From Naumovozyma dairenensis CBS 421 (Eukaryota; Ascomycota; Saccharomycetes; Saccharomycetales; Saccharomycetaceae), in NCBI RefSeq assembly GCF_000227115.2, contig NC_016484.1:1054001-1118000 (forward strand): a stretch of DNA of 64,000 nt, written 5' to 3'. Every line of letters begins with the position of its first letter. Within the stretch, counting starts at the first letter, position 1. The position numbers and the translations under genes are program-made. Shown in pieces: positions 21,932 to 30,717 of this stretch. A model generated the notes under the pieces. The model did no database searches. It was not told where the DNA came from and saw only the letters and a list, made by a program, of their open reading frames with translations.

Positions 21932-22270
21932 ATGGTTGAAGTAGTTGCTACTAAGAGAGATATTGTGGAAGAGGCCAGAAAAGAGAATAACCTTGTTGCG
22001 TGGGGATACAAAGTGGCACTGGACCTATTTCTTAGAGCCAAACTTATCTTCTGTACAAAAAAGGGAGAAAGCATTACCACTATCCTTCTTTTTGTAACAG
22101 TTGCTTTATCTGATATTCTGTGCATTAGATATTTAAGAGAGGGGCCTCAATATCAAAATAACTATGATTATATTTTTAATGTAGCATCCGCTGCTTCCTT
22201 GGCTGTATGCGCGGGTGTAAGCGATACAGTTGCTAATTTATTGGAAAGCTTAAAAGCTAAAACCACCTAA
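21932..22270 (+). CDS. Small orphan protein, possibly membrane-associated
   Basis: The 112-residue frame starts MVEVVATKRDIVEEARKENN. It has two hydrophobic stretches (about 49-68, TTILLFVTVALSDIL; and 80-103) and ends LESLKAKTT. I recognise no family. It sits in an accessory island: the upstream 65 bp (D1) and a downstream 86-bp block (D2, 22359-22444) recur at 53.2-53.5 kb around a different 48-residue ORF. The composition is balanced and not low-complexity, which favours real coding. A polar start, two membrane helices and a short tail would suit a small membrane protein, but no function can be assigned. Confidence 0.5.
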   Translation: MVEVVATKRDIVEEARKENNLVAWGYKVALDLFLRAKLIFCTKKGESITTILLFVTVALSDILCIRYLREGPQYQNNYDYIFNVASAASLAVCAGVSDTVANLLESLKAKTT

Positions 22271-22358
22271 AAATGGCTTATTATTATTAATATTTTAGCA
22301 ATATTATTTTTATTTTAAGTATATATATATATATATTTTAAATTATTAAATTAAACTA

Positions 22359-22444
22359 GCTGATTCAATCTAATTGTCTATTTGATTTGTTATTAAAATA
22401 TTCATTATTTTATGTACCTTACATATTATTATATAACAGAAGAT
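22359..22444 (+). repeat. Direct repeat D2, copy at island A
   Basis: The block from GCTGATTCAATCTAATTG to ATATAACAGAAGAT is repeated at 53437-53523 in the same orientation with a few substitutions. At the B site its first bases contain the stop codon of the 48-residue ORF. Confidence 0.8.
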
Positions 22445-22465
22445 CAAGTTTCAGATATACACACC

Positions 22466-22485
22466 NNNNNNNNNNNNNNNNNNNN
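22466..22485. other. Assembly gap (20 N)
   Basis: Twenty undetermined bases lie exactly where the direct repeat block gives way to the inverted repeat. The round number suggests a scaffold placeholder, so the true length and the join between the two blocks are uncertain. Confidence 0.98.
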
Positions 22486-22959
22486 CATTAGATAACAAAA
22501 CTGGAAGCACCCTGTGTAGGTTTAGATAAGCTGAAATTACGATGCTAATTGATTTAATTTGATTTAGAGAGTTTGTGTAGCTATAAAAGAGACGCCTCTT
22601 TTTCCATTATTTTCTAAGAAGCTTTCAATAGACGCCATAATTATTAGTCTATTTAAAGTCACGTTAAAATACCTGCTAATTATTCATAAACTGCGTAGGT
22701 AAGGAGTTTTAATACTACAGCACAGTCAAACAATGAGATTAAATTAGGGAATTATTTCTTAATAATATTATATTAGAATATATAAAGAATATAAAATTAG
22801 ATTAGATCAAAGCAAAAGTAAGTTAACAGACTTAAGGATGGGGTAGTATAAGCCGAATACTAGTTATACCCTGATCAAGTATGACGAGGATCATAACAAA
22901 GTGTATTACACGCATAATGCGACCTGGATTTACCCGCATAAGCGACACACCGAACTTGA

Positions 22960-23085
22960 CAAACTTTTCAAGCAAGAACTTCTTCTAATGGTAACATAGC
23001 AACTGAAGCTACTTCAGAGAACGGTTACCAATCTAAGAACCCTTTAGGTATTCAAGGTATTAGGCCTTATGCTTCTCGTATAGAA
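22960..23085 (+). other. Short coding-like relic upstream of the DUP pseudogene
   Basis: Forty-two codons without an ATG are open after a TGA at 22957-22959 and end at TAA 23086-23088. They read TSSNGNIATEATSENGYQ in the middle. The equivalent stretch in the other repeat copy has an in-frame stop. The composition looks like a former protein N-terminus. What it came from is unknown. Confidence 0.2.
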
Positions 23086-23196
23086 TAAGTAATCTACATA
23101 TTATACCTGAACGTTGTCAATACATAACTCTGTACTATCAAGAAGAGCTTATTTATGTTTACGAACTAAGTATACTAAGAATCCTCTGGACTAATC

Positions 23197-23999
23197 ATGC
23201 AGTTAAATGGAGAACAAGAACCAAACAATACTTTGAGGGGTATTGAATCACCGGGAAATAAAACGAAGATGAGTAAACCTAGCGAGGAACAATCTTTCTT
23301 ATATAACGATTCTGTGAGAGCTTCTGTGCTTCCAAGGGATCGATTTTCATTTTGGATAACTTACTTATTCTATGAATGCATACACCTGCTCGAAGGGAAA
23401 ATTTCCGCCGTTTTTTTTATTTTATTAATCCTTCTTATCTTCACCTTTGTTTGTTTAAGGATATTTACGATTGTATATGTTGGTTGCTTTTTATTATTCT
23501 TTCTTTTGGGTAGTTTTTTATCTCTACTTGAACACAATTCAAAATTGAGGACAAAAACTAAAAAATTAAACTCTCAAAACCAAATAAAACTTTTGTTAGA
23601 TGTTATTGAATGCAAGCCAAACGCATCGTCATCCAGTTGGGACATCATTGCATGTCATATGAATGAATATCTTTATTCAGAAGGGGCTCATAACACTCCA
23701 TATTTCTTTTACGATGGTTCTGAGACTTATTGGTGGTTTAGAAAATATGTGTTCGAACCATTAGATAAACAGTGCAGAAACAAAAATACCAGACAGAGGC
23801 GCCTAATTGATGATGGCTCAGAACTCGGAAAATATAAGTGGTAGCTTTCCGAGTGTTTAAGGAAACGATTGATAAATATTGGGCAGAGGAATATCCTGGT
23901 GCTTATGCAGAAATTGAAAATTCCCTGGGTACTCCCACTATTCCCGCTGTTGGCACAGCTAGACAAAATGTCATTGAGACAAGTGGGAATATCGTGTGA
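23197..23999 (+). pseudogene. DUP-family membrane protein gene, frameshifted copy
   Basis: The frame from ATG 23197 stops at TAG 23842-23844 after 215 residues (ending LGKYKW). The intact sister at 51670-52464 has one extra A in the run at this point and continues for about 50 residues. Beyond the missing A, the second frame here carries the matching tail to TGA 23997-23999, with a 9-bp insertion near 23940. DUP landmarks are present: CHMNEYLY, YFFYDG and two adjacent membrane segments. The family (DUP240/DUP380, including Mst27/28, Prm8/9 and Cos proteins in S. cerevisiae) acts in membrane trafficking or sorting. A truncated protein, a true pseudogene or a homopolymer sequencing error are all possible. 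Confidence 0.8.
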
Positions 24000-24664
24000 A
24001 AACGTTATAGGACACAAGAACAAGCACTGTTCTTTTCACTTATAAGTTTGATCTGAACTAACATCTACGAGTTAGTGAAAGTTTTCAATGTATAGATATC
24101 AATGTTAAATGTTATATATATATATATATTTCATCGCTTCACATTTGGGTTCTATAGTGTGCCAATACTGTCTGTTAAGTCCATAAAGGCTAGGAGCTGG
24201 ATTTTCTGGAAGATAAGAGGGGTTTTAATATAGAGTACTTACTGTTTGTTATTTTCAATATAAATACCATTATTTTTGTTACTACGTCACGATACGTAGA
24301 ATATATATCACTTTGTCGTTTGCAAGACAAATCAATCCGACTGACTAAAAAAAAATAGTATCCTATTGTTTCGTTATTTAATATTTAGTGTAATATATGT
24401 AGTGTTAGACTAGCACCGTTATTGCTACTTTAGTTATTAACCATTTTTTTAAATTTTATTTTTCATTGTAAGCATTTTCCCTCTCCGACATCCTTTATTT
24501 CCATTCGATGGGCTATTGTAGTATGATTCACTTATCATTTATTAATTTGTTTATTTTATATTATATTAATTTTTGCCCGTTTCCATCATTTGTCCTAATT
24601 CTAGTTTTATTTGGGGGTTGGTCGTTACTTTGGCTATTTTGCCTTTGTACATCGTTACCATTAG
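24000..24664. other. Region between the DUP pseudogene and SLF1
   Basis: Most of this stretch belongs to IR-A. It includes a (TA)n tract (about 24115-24129) and a poly-A run near 24347-24355. No gene is visible; both adjacent genes end here. Confidence 0.6.
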
Positions 24665-26239
24665 CTAATCCGTCGTGTTCAAGACGTCACTTCCGGTGGA
24701 ATTGGTAGCCATTCCTTGAGGAAACAAAATCTTATTCAAATCTTCGATCTCTAAAGGACGTTCAATTTCCACATCATAAGTAGTATTATCAGCAACATTT
24801 GACGGAACCCATTTCAAGGGTTCTGATTTGGCACGAATGAAATAATTACTTAACGGAGAGTTTAATTCCTCAACATCCTCAGCCCTGTCAGTAGTATTAC
24901 TGTCATTCTTCTTAACAATTACGATTTCCACAGTTGCGTCTGGATTATTTAAAATTTCTCTAATCGCAGCTAAGACGATCATGGGATCACCACCAAATGA
25001 TAGTTTCACGATTCTGAAAAATTTAGAAATTAAATATAATGAGACGTATCCATTCTTAGAGAGCTTCGAAATTAGAAACTTATCTTTACTTAAGTTTTCA
25101 TCACTGAAATAATATTCAATTGTTCTGGCAATATCATTAATGGATTGTATTATTGGCTGGATTGGATATGACATTGGTACTGTTGGAACATGTATTTTCC
25201 TTTGAATACCATTGTTATCGAACGTTTGATTCGATGGATAGTTCACATTTATGTACCCAGACATCATCGGTTGCTGATCATATTGGTGATGATTATGATT
25301 TTTCAAAGATCCATTATTATTATTATTATTCATATAATTATTTCTATTATGGTTATAATGCCTCTTTTGATAATGCCCGTTATGAGGATGAGGATGCGGA
25401 TGAGAATGATTTTGTGCTTGTGTTTGTTGAGCTGTGGTAGCAGATGAGCTTGGAGCTTCACTCGCATTTTCAGTAGAAGTTTCCAATTTAGGACTTTGAT
25501 CATCACAGGTTGGCGTAGTTGTGTTCGGAGTATATGTATGTTGATGTTTCTTATGGTTATGGTGCTGTTGACGACGATGATGATGAGAATGGTTATGATT
25601 ATTTTGTTTATCGTCTTGAGCAGGACTGCTCTTTTCTATGAGGTTATCTTCGACGACATTTCCTTCTTTAGTATTATCCTCATTCTTACTTGTGACATTG
25701 CTAATATTTTCAAGATCTTCTTTTTTCGAAAGTTCATCAGAATTCATTGTCTGCTTAGAATCGGTTTTCTTCGCCTTGTTATTGTTGGATCTTCTATTTC
25801 TATTGTTGCTATTATTGTTGTTGTTTTTCCTTCTACTATTTTTCTTACCATTGTTGTTATTTTTCAAAGAATCAGTAACGACAATAGCAGCTTGCATAGG
25901 AATCCAAGAAGTGGCAGTATTTGTAGTAACTGTTTTATTTTTATTTTGGTTCTTATTTTTCTTAGTCTTTAAAGAATCTGGAGAAATAGTTGCAACAGGA
26001 ACTTCTTGGTTTACAAATTTCCATGGGGAGGAAGTTGGTAAAGGAGCCGGTCTTAAATCAGGGGCAGATTTCTTCAAAGTGACTGAATGGTCTTCCTTCT
26101 TTGAAGATGAAGCTGGTATGCTTGAATCTGCTTGTTGTTCTTGTTCCTCTGTGTTAATGGAAGTAGGAGCAGCGGCAGTAGCAGCAGGGGTAGTTACAGC
26201 CATTGTTTCTGGTTTCGATTCTGGAGTGGGTAGTGTCAT
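24665..26239 (-). CDS. SLF1: La-motif RNA-binding protein Slf1/Sro9
   Basis: The 524-residue protein has a long Asn/His/Gln/Ser-rich N-terminus with basic patches and a La motif at about residues 370-450 (IEYYFSDENLSKDKFL, KNGYVSLYLISKFFRIVKLS, IREILNN). In the family Slf1 and Sro9 bind mRNA and ribosomes in the cytoplasm and promote translation; Slf1 supports oxidative-stress and copper responses. Neighbours (GFD2-like, GRX) are those of both ohnologues; the surrounding YDR-type order favours SLF1 (YDR515W) over SRO9. The gene is inverted relative to S. cerevisiae. Its 3' flank is duplicated in IR-B. The very open antisense frames are by-products of its repetitive codons. Confidence 0.9.
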   Translation of the reverse strand: MTLPTPESKPETMAVTTPAATAAAPTSINTEEQEQQADSSIPASSSKKEDHSVTLKKSAPDLRPAPLPTSSPWKFVNQEVPVATISPDSLKTKKNKNQNKNKTVTTNTATSWIPMQAAIVVTDSLKNNNNGKKNSRRKNNNNNSNNRNRRSNNNKAKKTDSKQTMNSDELSKKEDLENISNVTSKNEDNTKEGNVVEDNLIEKSSPAQDDKQNNHNHSHHHRRQQHHNHKKHQHTYTPNTTTPTCDDQSPKLETSTENASEAPSSSATTAQQTQAQNHSHPHPHPHNGHYQKRHYNHNRNNYMNNNNNNGSLKNHNHHQYDQQPMMSGYINVNYPSNQTFDNNGIQRKIHVPTVPMSYPIQPIIQSINDIARTIEYYFSDENLSKDKFLISKLSKNGYVSLYLISKFFRIVKLSFGGDPMIVLAAIREILNNPDATVEIVIVKKNDSNTTDRAEDVEELNSPLSNYFIRAKSEPLKWVPSNVADNTTYDVEIERPLEIEDLNKILFPQGMATNSTGSDVLNTTD

Positions 26240-26613
26240 TACGAGTATTGGTTTCTTGAGTCGATTGGTACCTTCTTATTGATTCTTCAAAGCCAGAATT
26301 GGTGTCCTTTTACCTGTTCATTCGTACGTTAAGCGGTTGTAGTTGTAGTAGTCTTCCCAAGATTTAAATGAAAAATTTTCCAAATTTCGGAACTGAAAAA
26401 TTGTTATCGTGTGTGTCTGGAAAAGTGAAAAATTATTGAATTAAACCCAGACTACATCGCATGGCATGGCATGGCATGGTATGGCATCGCATCGCAATGA
26501 TGGTTGGTTGGTTGGTTGATACGGATGAGATAATACTGTATAGCTGACTTGATTATTCTAGATGAAGGATGATGCAAACATCATAATAATATCAAAAGAA
26601 TAAAGTTAGTTTT
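26240..26613. other. Divergent promoter of SLF1 and the GFD2-like gene
   Basis: The region contains ATGGC/ATCGC pentamers at 26460-26496 and GGTT tetramers at 26501-26517. No motif could be named with confidence. Confidence 0.55.
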
Positions 26614-28203
26614 TTGGGAGTAATATCATACCGTTATATGCTGAAAACCGTCATAAAATCTACCATGTCCCGAAAGAGATCCTTCCAACAATTTTCTAGT
26701 GGTACCAAGAATTATAATAATAACAATTATAATAATGATAGTAGACCATACTATGGTGCTAACCCCAACCCAATGAGTTTGGTGCAACCTCATACTGATT
26801 CATCGGTGAGAGGTATGCCTAAAGGATTACCACAAGGTGTTACCTCATACAGGAAAGCCATTGAAACACTGCAAACTCAAATAAGAAAGGGTGGAATGAT
26901 TAGTACTCCTACTACAGATTGGATTAAAGACTTTGACCATTTTAAACAATTGTCGAAAATACCGTACAAAGATGGACACCTTACAAATGTCCAATCCAAT
27001 GGGATCATAGAGAATTATTTGAAATCTATTGAGAATGACTATCGTGAGATTAACAGGAAGAGTACAACGGAATTGAATGATAAAATTGAAAGCTATAAGC
27101 AATCATGGCTTAAGAAACATAAATCTATACCTTCCGAGAGTGAACTGACCAAAGATGGTAAGAAGACTGAATTATATAAATTATATAGTCAAGAATTAAA
27201 ATCAATCAAAAGAGAACATAGACCAATTGTTTATGCCCAACCTGGTGAATCGAAGTTTGAATATTTGACAAATACAATTCGATTAATGAATTTAAACAAA
27301 ACTATATGTTTTGCATTTGATATTGAAGCTTACGAAAATGATAATAATGTCGTTACTGAAATTGGAATTTCCATTTATGATCCAAGAGAAAATATTAATT
27401 CGATGGTCCCATTAATGAGAAATTTCCATCTTATCATATCGGAAGCATTGCCGTTAAGAAATAGAAATTGGATTTGTGATTTTAAAGATTGTTATCTATT
27501 AGGTGAAAGTTTGGTGCTTTCCCTAAGTGAAACTGTTATCTTCATTCAAACTTTAATTAATTATTACATGAAAACATCATTCGCTAATGAAAATGATCCA
27601 GAATATACATGGTCCCGTGCATTTGTTGGTCATAATATTAAAGGTGATTTGGATTGGTTAAGGAAAATTGGTGTAGTCATTCCAAGTAACGATAAATTAG
27701 ATTTCCAACTGATTTCATTGAAGGCTCAAGCTGTTGTTCCTTCCACTACTAAAGGTAAAATTTTGGAAAAGAAACTATTGATACTAGATACACACACATT
27801 TTATTCAGCATGTTATGGGACTAATGGTAGTAGTCTTGGTAAGATATTAAGACTTTTCCAATTACCTCATGCATATTTACACAATGCAGGGAATGATGCT
27901 CATTATACATTAAGAGTCTTGATGCATATGTGTGATATTAATTTTAGGAAACAAATGAAATTGGATGATTTAACGTATATGAGTGAAAAGATTCAACAAT
28001 GGATTGATAGAGGGAATTTGGAGTCCAAAATACTTCCGATGTCATATGCTGTTTCAGTTGTGGATGCAACTCGTAAAGCCAAAGTACAAGATTCTCGTGT
28101 TAGTAAGAAACCATCATTTAAAAAAAGGAACTCGTTCATCAAACTGAGTTTGGTGGATTACAATGGTTTAGTGACGCCAAAGCTGCCTTTAAGGCGATTA
28201 TAG
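26614..28203 (+). CDS. GFD2: Gfd2/YDR514C-family DEDDh exonuclease-like protein
   Basis: The 529-residue protein has an Asn-rich start, a helical middle and an RNase H-fold exonuclease-like domain (about 230-455). The DEDDh residues are all visible: AFDIEAYE (motif I), VGHNIKGDLDWL (motif II) and HNAGNDAHYT (motif III). S. cerevisiae Gfd2 is a cytoplasmic/nuclear-rim protein linked to mRNA export through Dbp5 and Gle1; its ohnologue YDR514C associates with mitochondria/nucleus and is uncharacterised. Synteny (SLF1 and GRX neighbours) points to the YDR514C position, but one gene may serve for both. M18 (26665, MSRKRSFQQF) is the likelier start than 26614. Nuclease activity is inferred from motifs only. 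Confidence 0.85.
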   Translation: MGVISYRYMLKTVIKSTMSRKRSFQQFSSGTKNYNNNNYNNDSRPYYGANPNPMSLVQPHTDSSVRGMPKGLPQGVTSYRKAIETLQTQIRKGGMISTPTTDWIKDFDHFKQLSKIPYKDGHLTNVQSNGIIENYLKSIENDYREINRKSTTELNDKIESYKQSWLKKHKSIPSESELTKDGKKTELYKLYSQELKSIKREHRPIVYAQPGESKFEYLTNTIRLMNLNKTICFAFDIEAYENDNNVVTEIGISIYDPRENINSMVPLMRNFHLIISEALPLRNRNWICDFKDCYLLGESLVLSLSETVIFIQTLINYYMKTSFANENDPEYTWSRAFVGHNIKGDLDWLRKIGVVIPSNDKLDFQLISLKAQAVVPSTTKGKILEKKLLILDTHTFYSACYGTNGSSLGKILRLFQLPHAYLHNAGNDAHYTLRVLMHMCDINFRKQMKLDDLTYMSEKIQQWIDRGNLESKILPMSYAVSVVDATRKAKVQDSRVSKKPSFKKRNSFIKLSLVDYNGLVTPKLPLRRL

Positions 28204-28418
28204 AATAATATATTCAGTAATATAAATGGTACAACCGCTTTGGGAGGGCATATATTTGATTATTTCAAAAATGTATAATTAAAAATTATATATATGTTCA
28301 TATTTCATGATATACTAGGTAGGACATTATAAAGATGCATGCTGTTATCGTTGACTTGATTTCAAAAAATGAAAACGGTCCAAAAAATGAAATGAATTTT
28401 ATTAAAAAATCGTTTATA

Positions 28419-28742
28419 TTATAAGGTTTCGATCATTTTTTGTAATTCACCCGATTGATAAAGTTGCTGAGTTTCACTATTACCACCAATGAACTGTCCA
28501 TTAATATAAACATGAGGAACAGTTTTTTGACCATTAATAGCTAATAAAGCTTGTTGAATTTCTTGACCATTTTCAATTAAATCTATTTCTATAACTAAAG
28601 CTTTTGATTTTGGAATATTGACTAGATCGAAAAGTGTATGTTTACAAGCTTTACTAAATGGACAATATGATTTTGAAATCATAAGTATTTTGTTTTCATT
28701 AATTAGTTTTTGAACGTATTCGATAGCTTCTTGTGACACCAT
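28419..28742 (-). CDS. Glutaredoxin paralogue with CPFS active site
   Basis: The 107-residue protein is clearly a dithiol-class glutaredoxin of the Grx1/Grx2 type (KSYCPFSKACKHT, KTVPHVYINGQFIGGNSE), and it is highly similar to its neighbour at 29612-30022. The active site is C27-P-F-S30 in place of CPYC, so the resolving cysteine is gone, and a new cysteine follows at position 33. Such an enzyme could still deglutathionylate or act in a monothiol fashion but not reduce disulfides by the dithiol route. It arose by tandem duplication and has no upstream targeting extension. Its promoter would lie in the 870-bp spacer. In S. cerevisiae only one gene (GRX2, YDR513W) is at this place. Confidence 0.9.
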   Translation of the reverse strand: MVSQEAIEYVQKLINENKILMISKSYCPFSKACKHTLFDLVNIPKSKALVIEIDLIENGQEIQQALLAINGQKTVPHVYINGQFIGGNSETQQLYQSGELQKMIETL

Positions 28743-29611
28743 TTTCTCTTATACTTTGTTGTGTTATGTTTAGGTTGAGTAATTTATTGAGGAAGGAAAA
28801 ACAAGTTGAAAGAAACTTCAGTTTCTACTTGAAGACCAAGTACAGACAAGGATAATTTAAGTGAATACTCCATTTATATAGTTTTTTTCAATATACTCAT
28901 GCCATCTCTTCTCATGTCATTTCATTTCATTTCAGGCCTTCTTATTCTCTGTCTTTCTGTTGTGCTTGATAGACGCGAATATCCTTTATTTTGTATTAGT
29001 AAGACACTAAAACAAGCACCTATTTCAATGGTGAAGAGATTTTTTTTACAGTCTACCAAAAAGCACTATTGAAATAATGTTCATATTGATTGTATATAGG
29101 TATTGCTTAATAATTCATAAATTATTACAGGAATAAGAATGTACTACGTATATATTTCTTTGAACGGCATATATCCATTACACGATCATGAATTGGACGT
29201 TATGTGACGCCATTTGTAATCCTGTGACTTGCATGTGAGCCTTCTGACGTTAAAATTATCGCTCATAGCATAATAGAGTTTATTTCAGTGCATACTATTT
29301 TGGAGATTGTTACTTAGAAGTTAAATATCTTAATCTAGCAAAATGATATGCGTAAATATGTAACAAAAAGTTCTTTACGTACTTTACACCAAGATAGGCG
29401 AAACTCGATTAGCAAACAATAGTTAAAATATCCACATTATGATATATTATGATTTATATTGGACAGAAACGTATGTGAAAGATATGTAGGTTATATGCTG
29501 CATGACTTTAAACTAACCTAAGTTAAGTTTAAAGTTTATAAAAACGGTGTGGAAAAGAGAAGAATATTTATGTGTAGAATTTTTCAAATAAGTATGTGTG
29601 CTCCTTCTTGC
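28743..29611. other. Spacer between the two glutaredoxin genes
   Basis: This 870-bp stretch holds the promoter of the CPFS copy and the 3' end of the CPYC copy. It contains a TCATT repeat patch at 28911-28934. No gene was recognised. Confidence 0.55.
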
Positions 29612-30022
29612 TTATAATGCTTCTACCATTTTTTGTAATTCACCAGATTTGTAAATCTTTTGTACTTCACTGTTACCACCAATGAATTCACCATTAATAT
29701 AAACGTGAGGGACAGTCTTTTGACCATTAATAGCTAATAAAGCTTGTTGAATTTCTTGACCATTATCCATCAAATCCAAGTCAAGTACCAAAGCCTTCGA
29801 TTTTGGAACATTGATTTCTTCAAAAATTGTATGCTTGGCAGCTTTACAATATGGACAATATGATTTAGCGAAAATAATGACTTTATTTTCTTTGATTAAT
29901 TTTTGAACGTATTCGACAGTTTGTTGGGAGACCATTTTGTTTGTATTTTGTTTTCTACTTAGATAGAGTACTAGTATGAAAATGAAAGGTAATAAAGATT
30001 TAATTGATTCAGGAATTTCCAT
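29612..30022 (-). CDS. GRX2: Glutaredoxin Grx2 type, CPYC, two in-frame starts
   Basis: The long form from 30022 has 136 residues, with a hydrophobic N-terminal segment (LLPFIFILVLYLSRK). The second ATG at 29935 starts MVSQQTVEYV and gives a 107-residue cytosolic form. The active site is C27-P-Y-C30 (short numbering) and the glutathione-binding TVP motif is present. S. cerevisiae Grx2 likewise uses two starts to reach mitochondria/ER and cytosol, so the extension here is probably functional. Grx1/Grx2 reduce protein and glutathione mixed disulfides with glutathione. Neighbours GFD2-like and EMI1 agree with YDR513W. Confidence 0.93.
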   Translation of the reverse strand: MEIPESIKSLLPFIFILVLYLSRKQNTNKMVSQQTVEYVQKLIKENKVIIFAKSYCPYCKAAKHTIFEEINVPKSKALVLDLDLMDNGQEIQQALLAINGQKTVPHVYINGEFIGGNSEVQKIYKSGELQKMVEAL

Positions 30023-30438
30023 TATTTTTTAAAAAGTTAGAATTGATGGACAGTTATATACACTTTGCAAAACAAGATCTTTCGAAAGAACTATTTAAGT
30101 AAGATTATAAAGGAATGAATGGTCAACTCCTTACTTGCTTAGTCATTTCCTTGCTGTGCCAATTAATTTGCTTTGTGAAATTTTTCACACCTTCGGGAAT
30201 TCGTGGGTCTTTTCACGTGCCGTCCTTATCTAAGGACACCTCTTCCATAGTGTAGGGCTGTCTGGAACGCCCCCCCTTTTACTAATGGATCGATTTGATG
30301 ATTAGTAAACGATTTGATTCTCAGCTGATTGATTAATAAGTATAATATCGATTTGATATGAGTAACAAGAACAACTTGACACAACTCATAGTGGAAAACT
30401 GATCTCGGAGAGAAGCTATAACATTTTGGGTTTGTACA
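30023..30438. other. Divergent promoter of GRX2 and EMI1
   Basis: These 416 bases carry both promoters. A CACGTG E-box lies at 30215-30220 and a short C-run (CCCCCCC) near 30270. No RNA gene was recognised. Confidence 0.55.
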
Positions 30439-30717
30439 ATGTTATCCGAGTATCCATGTACCATGAGCTGCATGGAAGCTTTTGATCAATTAGTTGCTTG
30501 TTATTCAGTTGGAGGTCAATTTAGAAGTTATTATAGATATGGTGAGTTTAATCCTTGTCAAAAGCAATTATCTAAATTCAAATTTTGCCTGGGGAACTCA
30601 AAGAATCCTATCAAAGTTCAAGAATGGTATAAAGAACAAGCTGAATATAATTCCAAATTTAGAGGAAGTTCTAATGCCATTTGGAATGAACGTGAGCCAG
30701 CAACAAATGTTGAATAG
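30439..30717 (+). CDS. EMI1: Emi1-type DUF3128 protein with twin CX9C
   Basis: The 92-residue product has two CX9C pairs, C11-C21 (CMEAFDQLVAC) and C40-C50 (CQKQLSKFKFC), typical of the DUF3128/Emi1 family. Twin CX9C proteins usually fold in the mitochondrial intermembrane space through Mia40, which is an inference here. S. cerevisiae EMI1 (YDR512C) was named for a role in early meiotic induction of IME1. It lies between the glutaredoxins and SDH7, as in S. cerevisiae, with orientation inverted as part of the SLF1-SDH7 block. From memory the S. cerevisiae protein is longer, so this may be a compact form. Confidence 0.85.
   Translation: MLSEYPCTMSCMEAFDQLVACYSVGGQFRSYYRYGEFNPCQKQLSKFKFCLGNSKNPIKVQEWYKEQAEYNSKFRGSSNAIWNEREPATNVE

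Larger units (their letters stand above)
22486..24640 (+). repeat. Inverted repeat IR-A with DUP gene (about 2.16 kb)
   Basis: This segment matches the reverse complement of 51004-53211 nearly throughout. Shared landmarks are CATTAGATAACAA at its left end, GAGACGCCTCTTTTTCC, the DUP-family gene, CTAGGAGCTGGATTTTC downstream of it and TTATTTGGGGGTT at its right end. Small indels and a diverged membrane-segment region of the gene separate the copies. The right end falls about 25 bp short of the SLF1 stop codon, so the 3' flank of SLF1 is part of the repeat. Confidence 0.9.

Noticed and set aside
22486..24640. Interpreting IR-A and IR-B as an autonomous transposon
   Set aside because: The ends lack matching terminal inverted repeats or target duplications, and the only protein is a DUP-family membrane protein, so segmental duplication is the simpler explanation.
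25638..26282. 214-codon plus-strand frame antisense to SLF1
   Set aside because: It mirrors low-complexity codons of SLF1, is made of Leu/Phe/Ser runs and has no conserved features.
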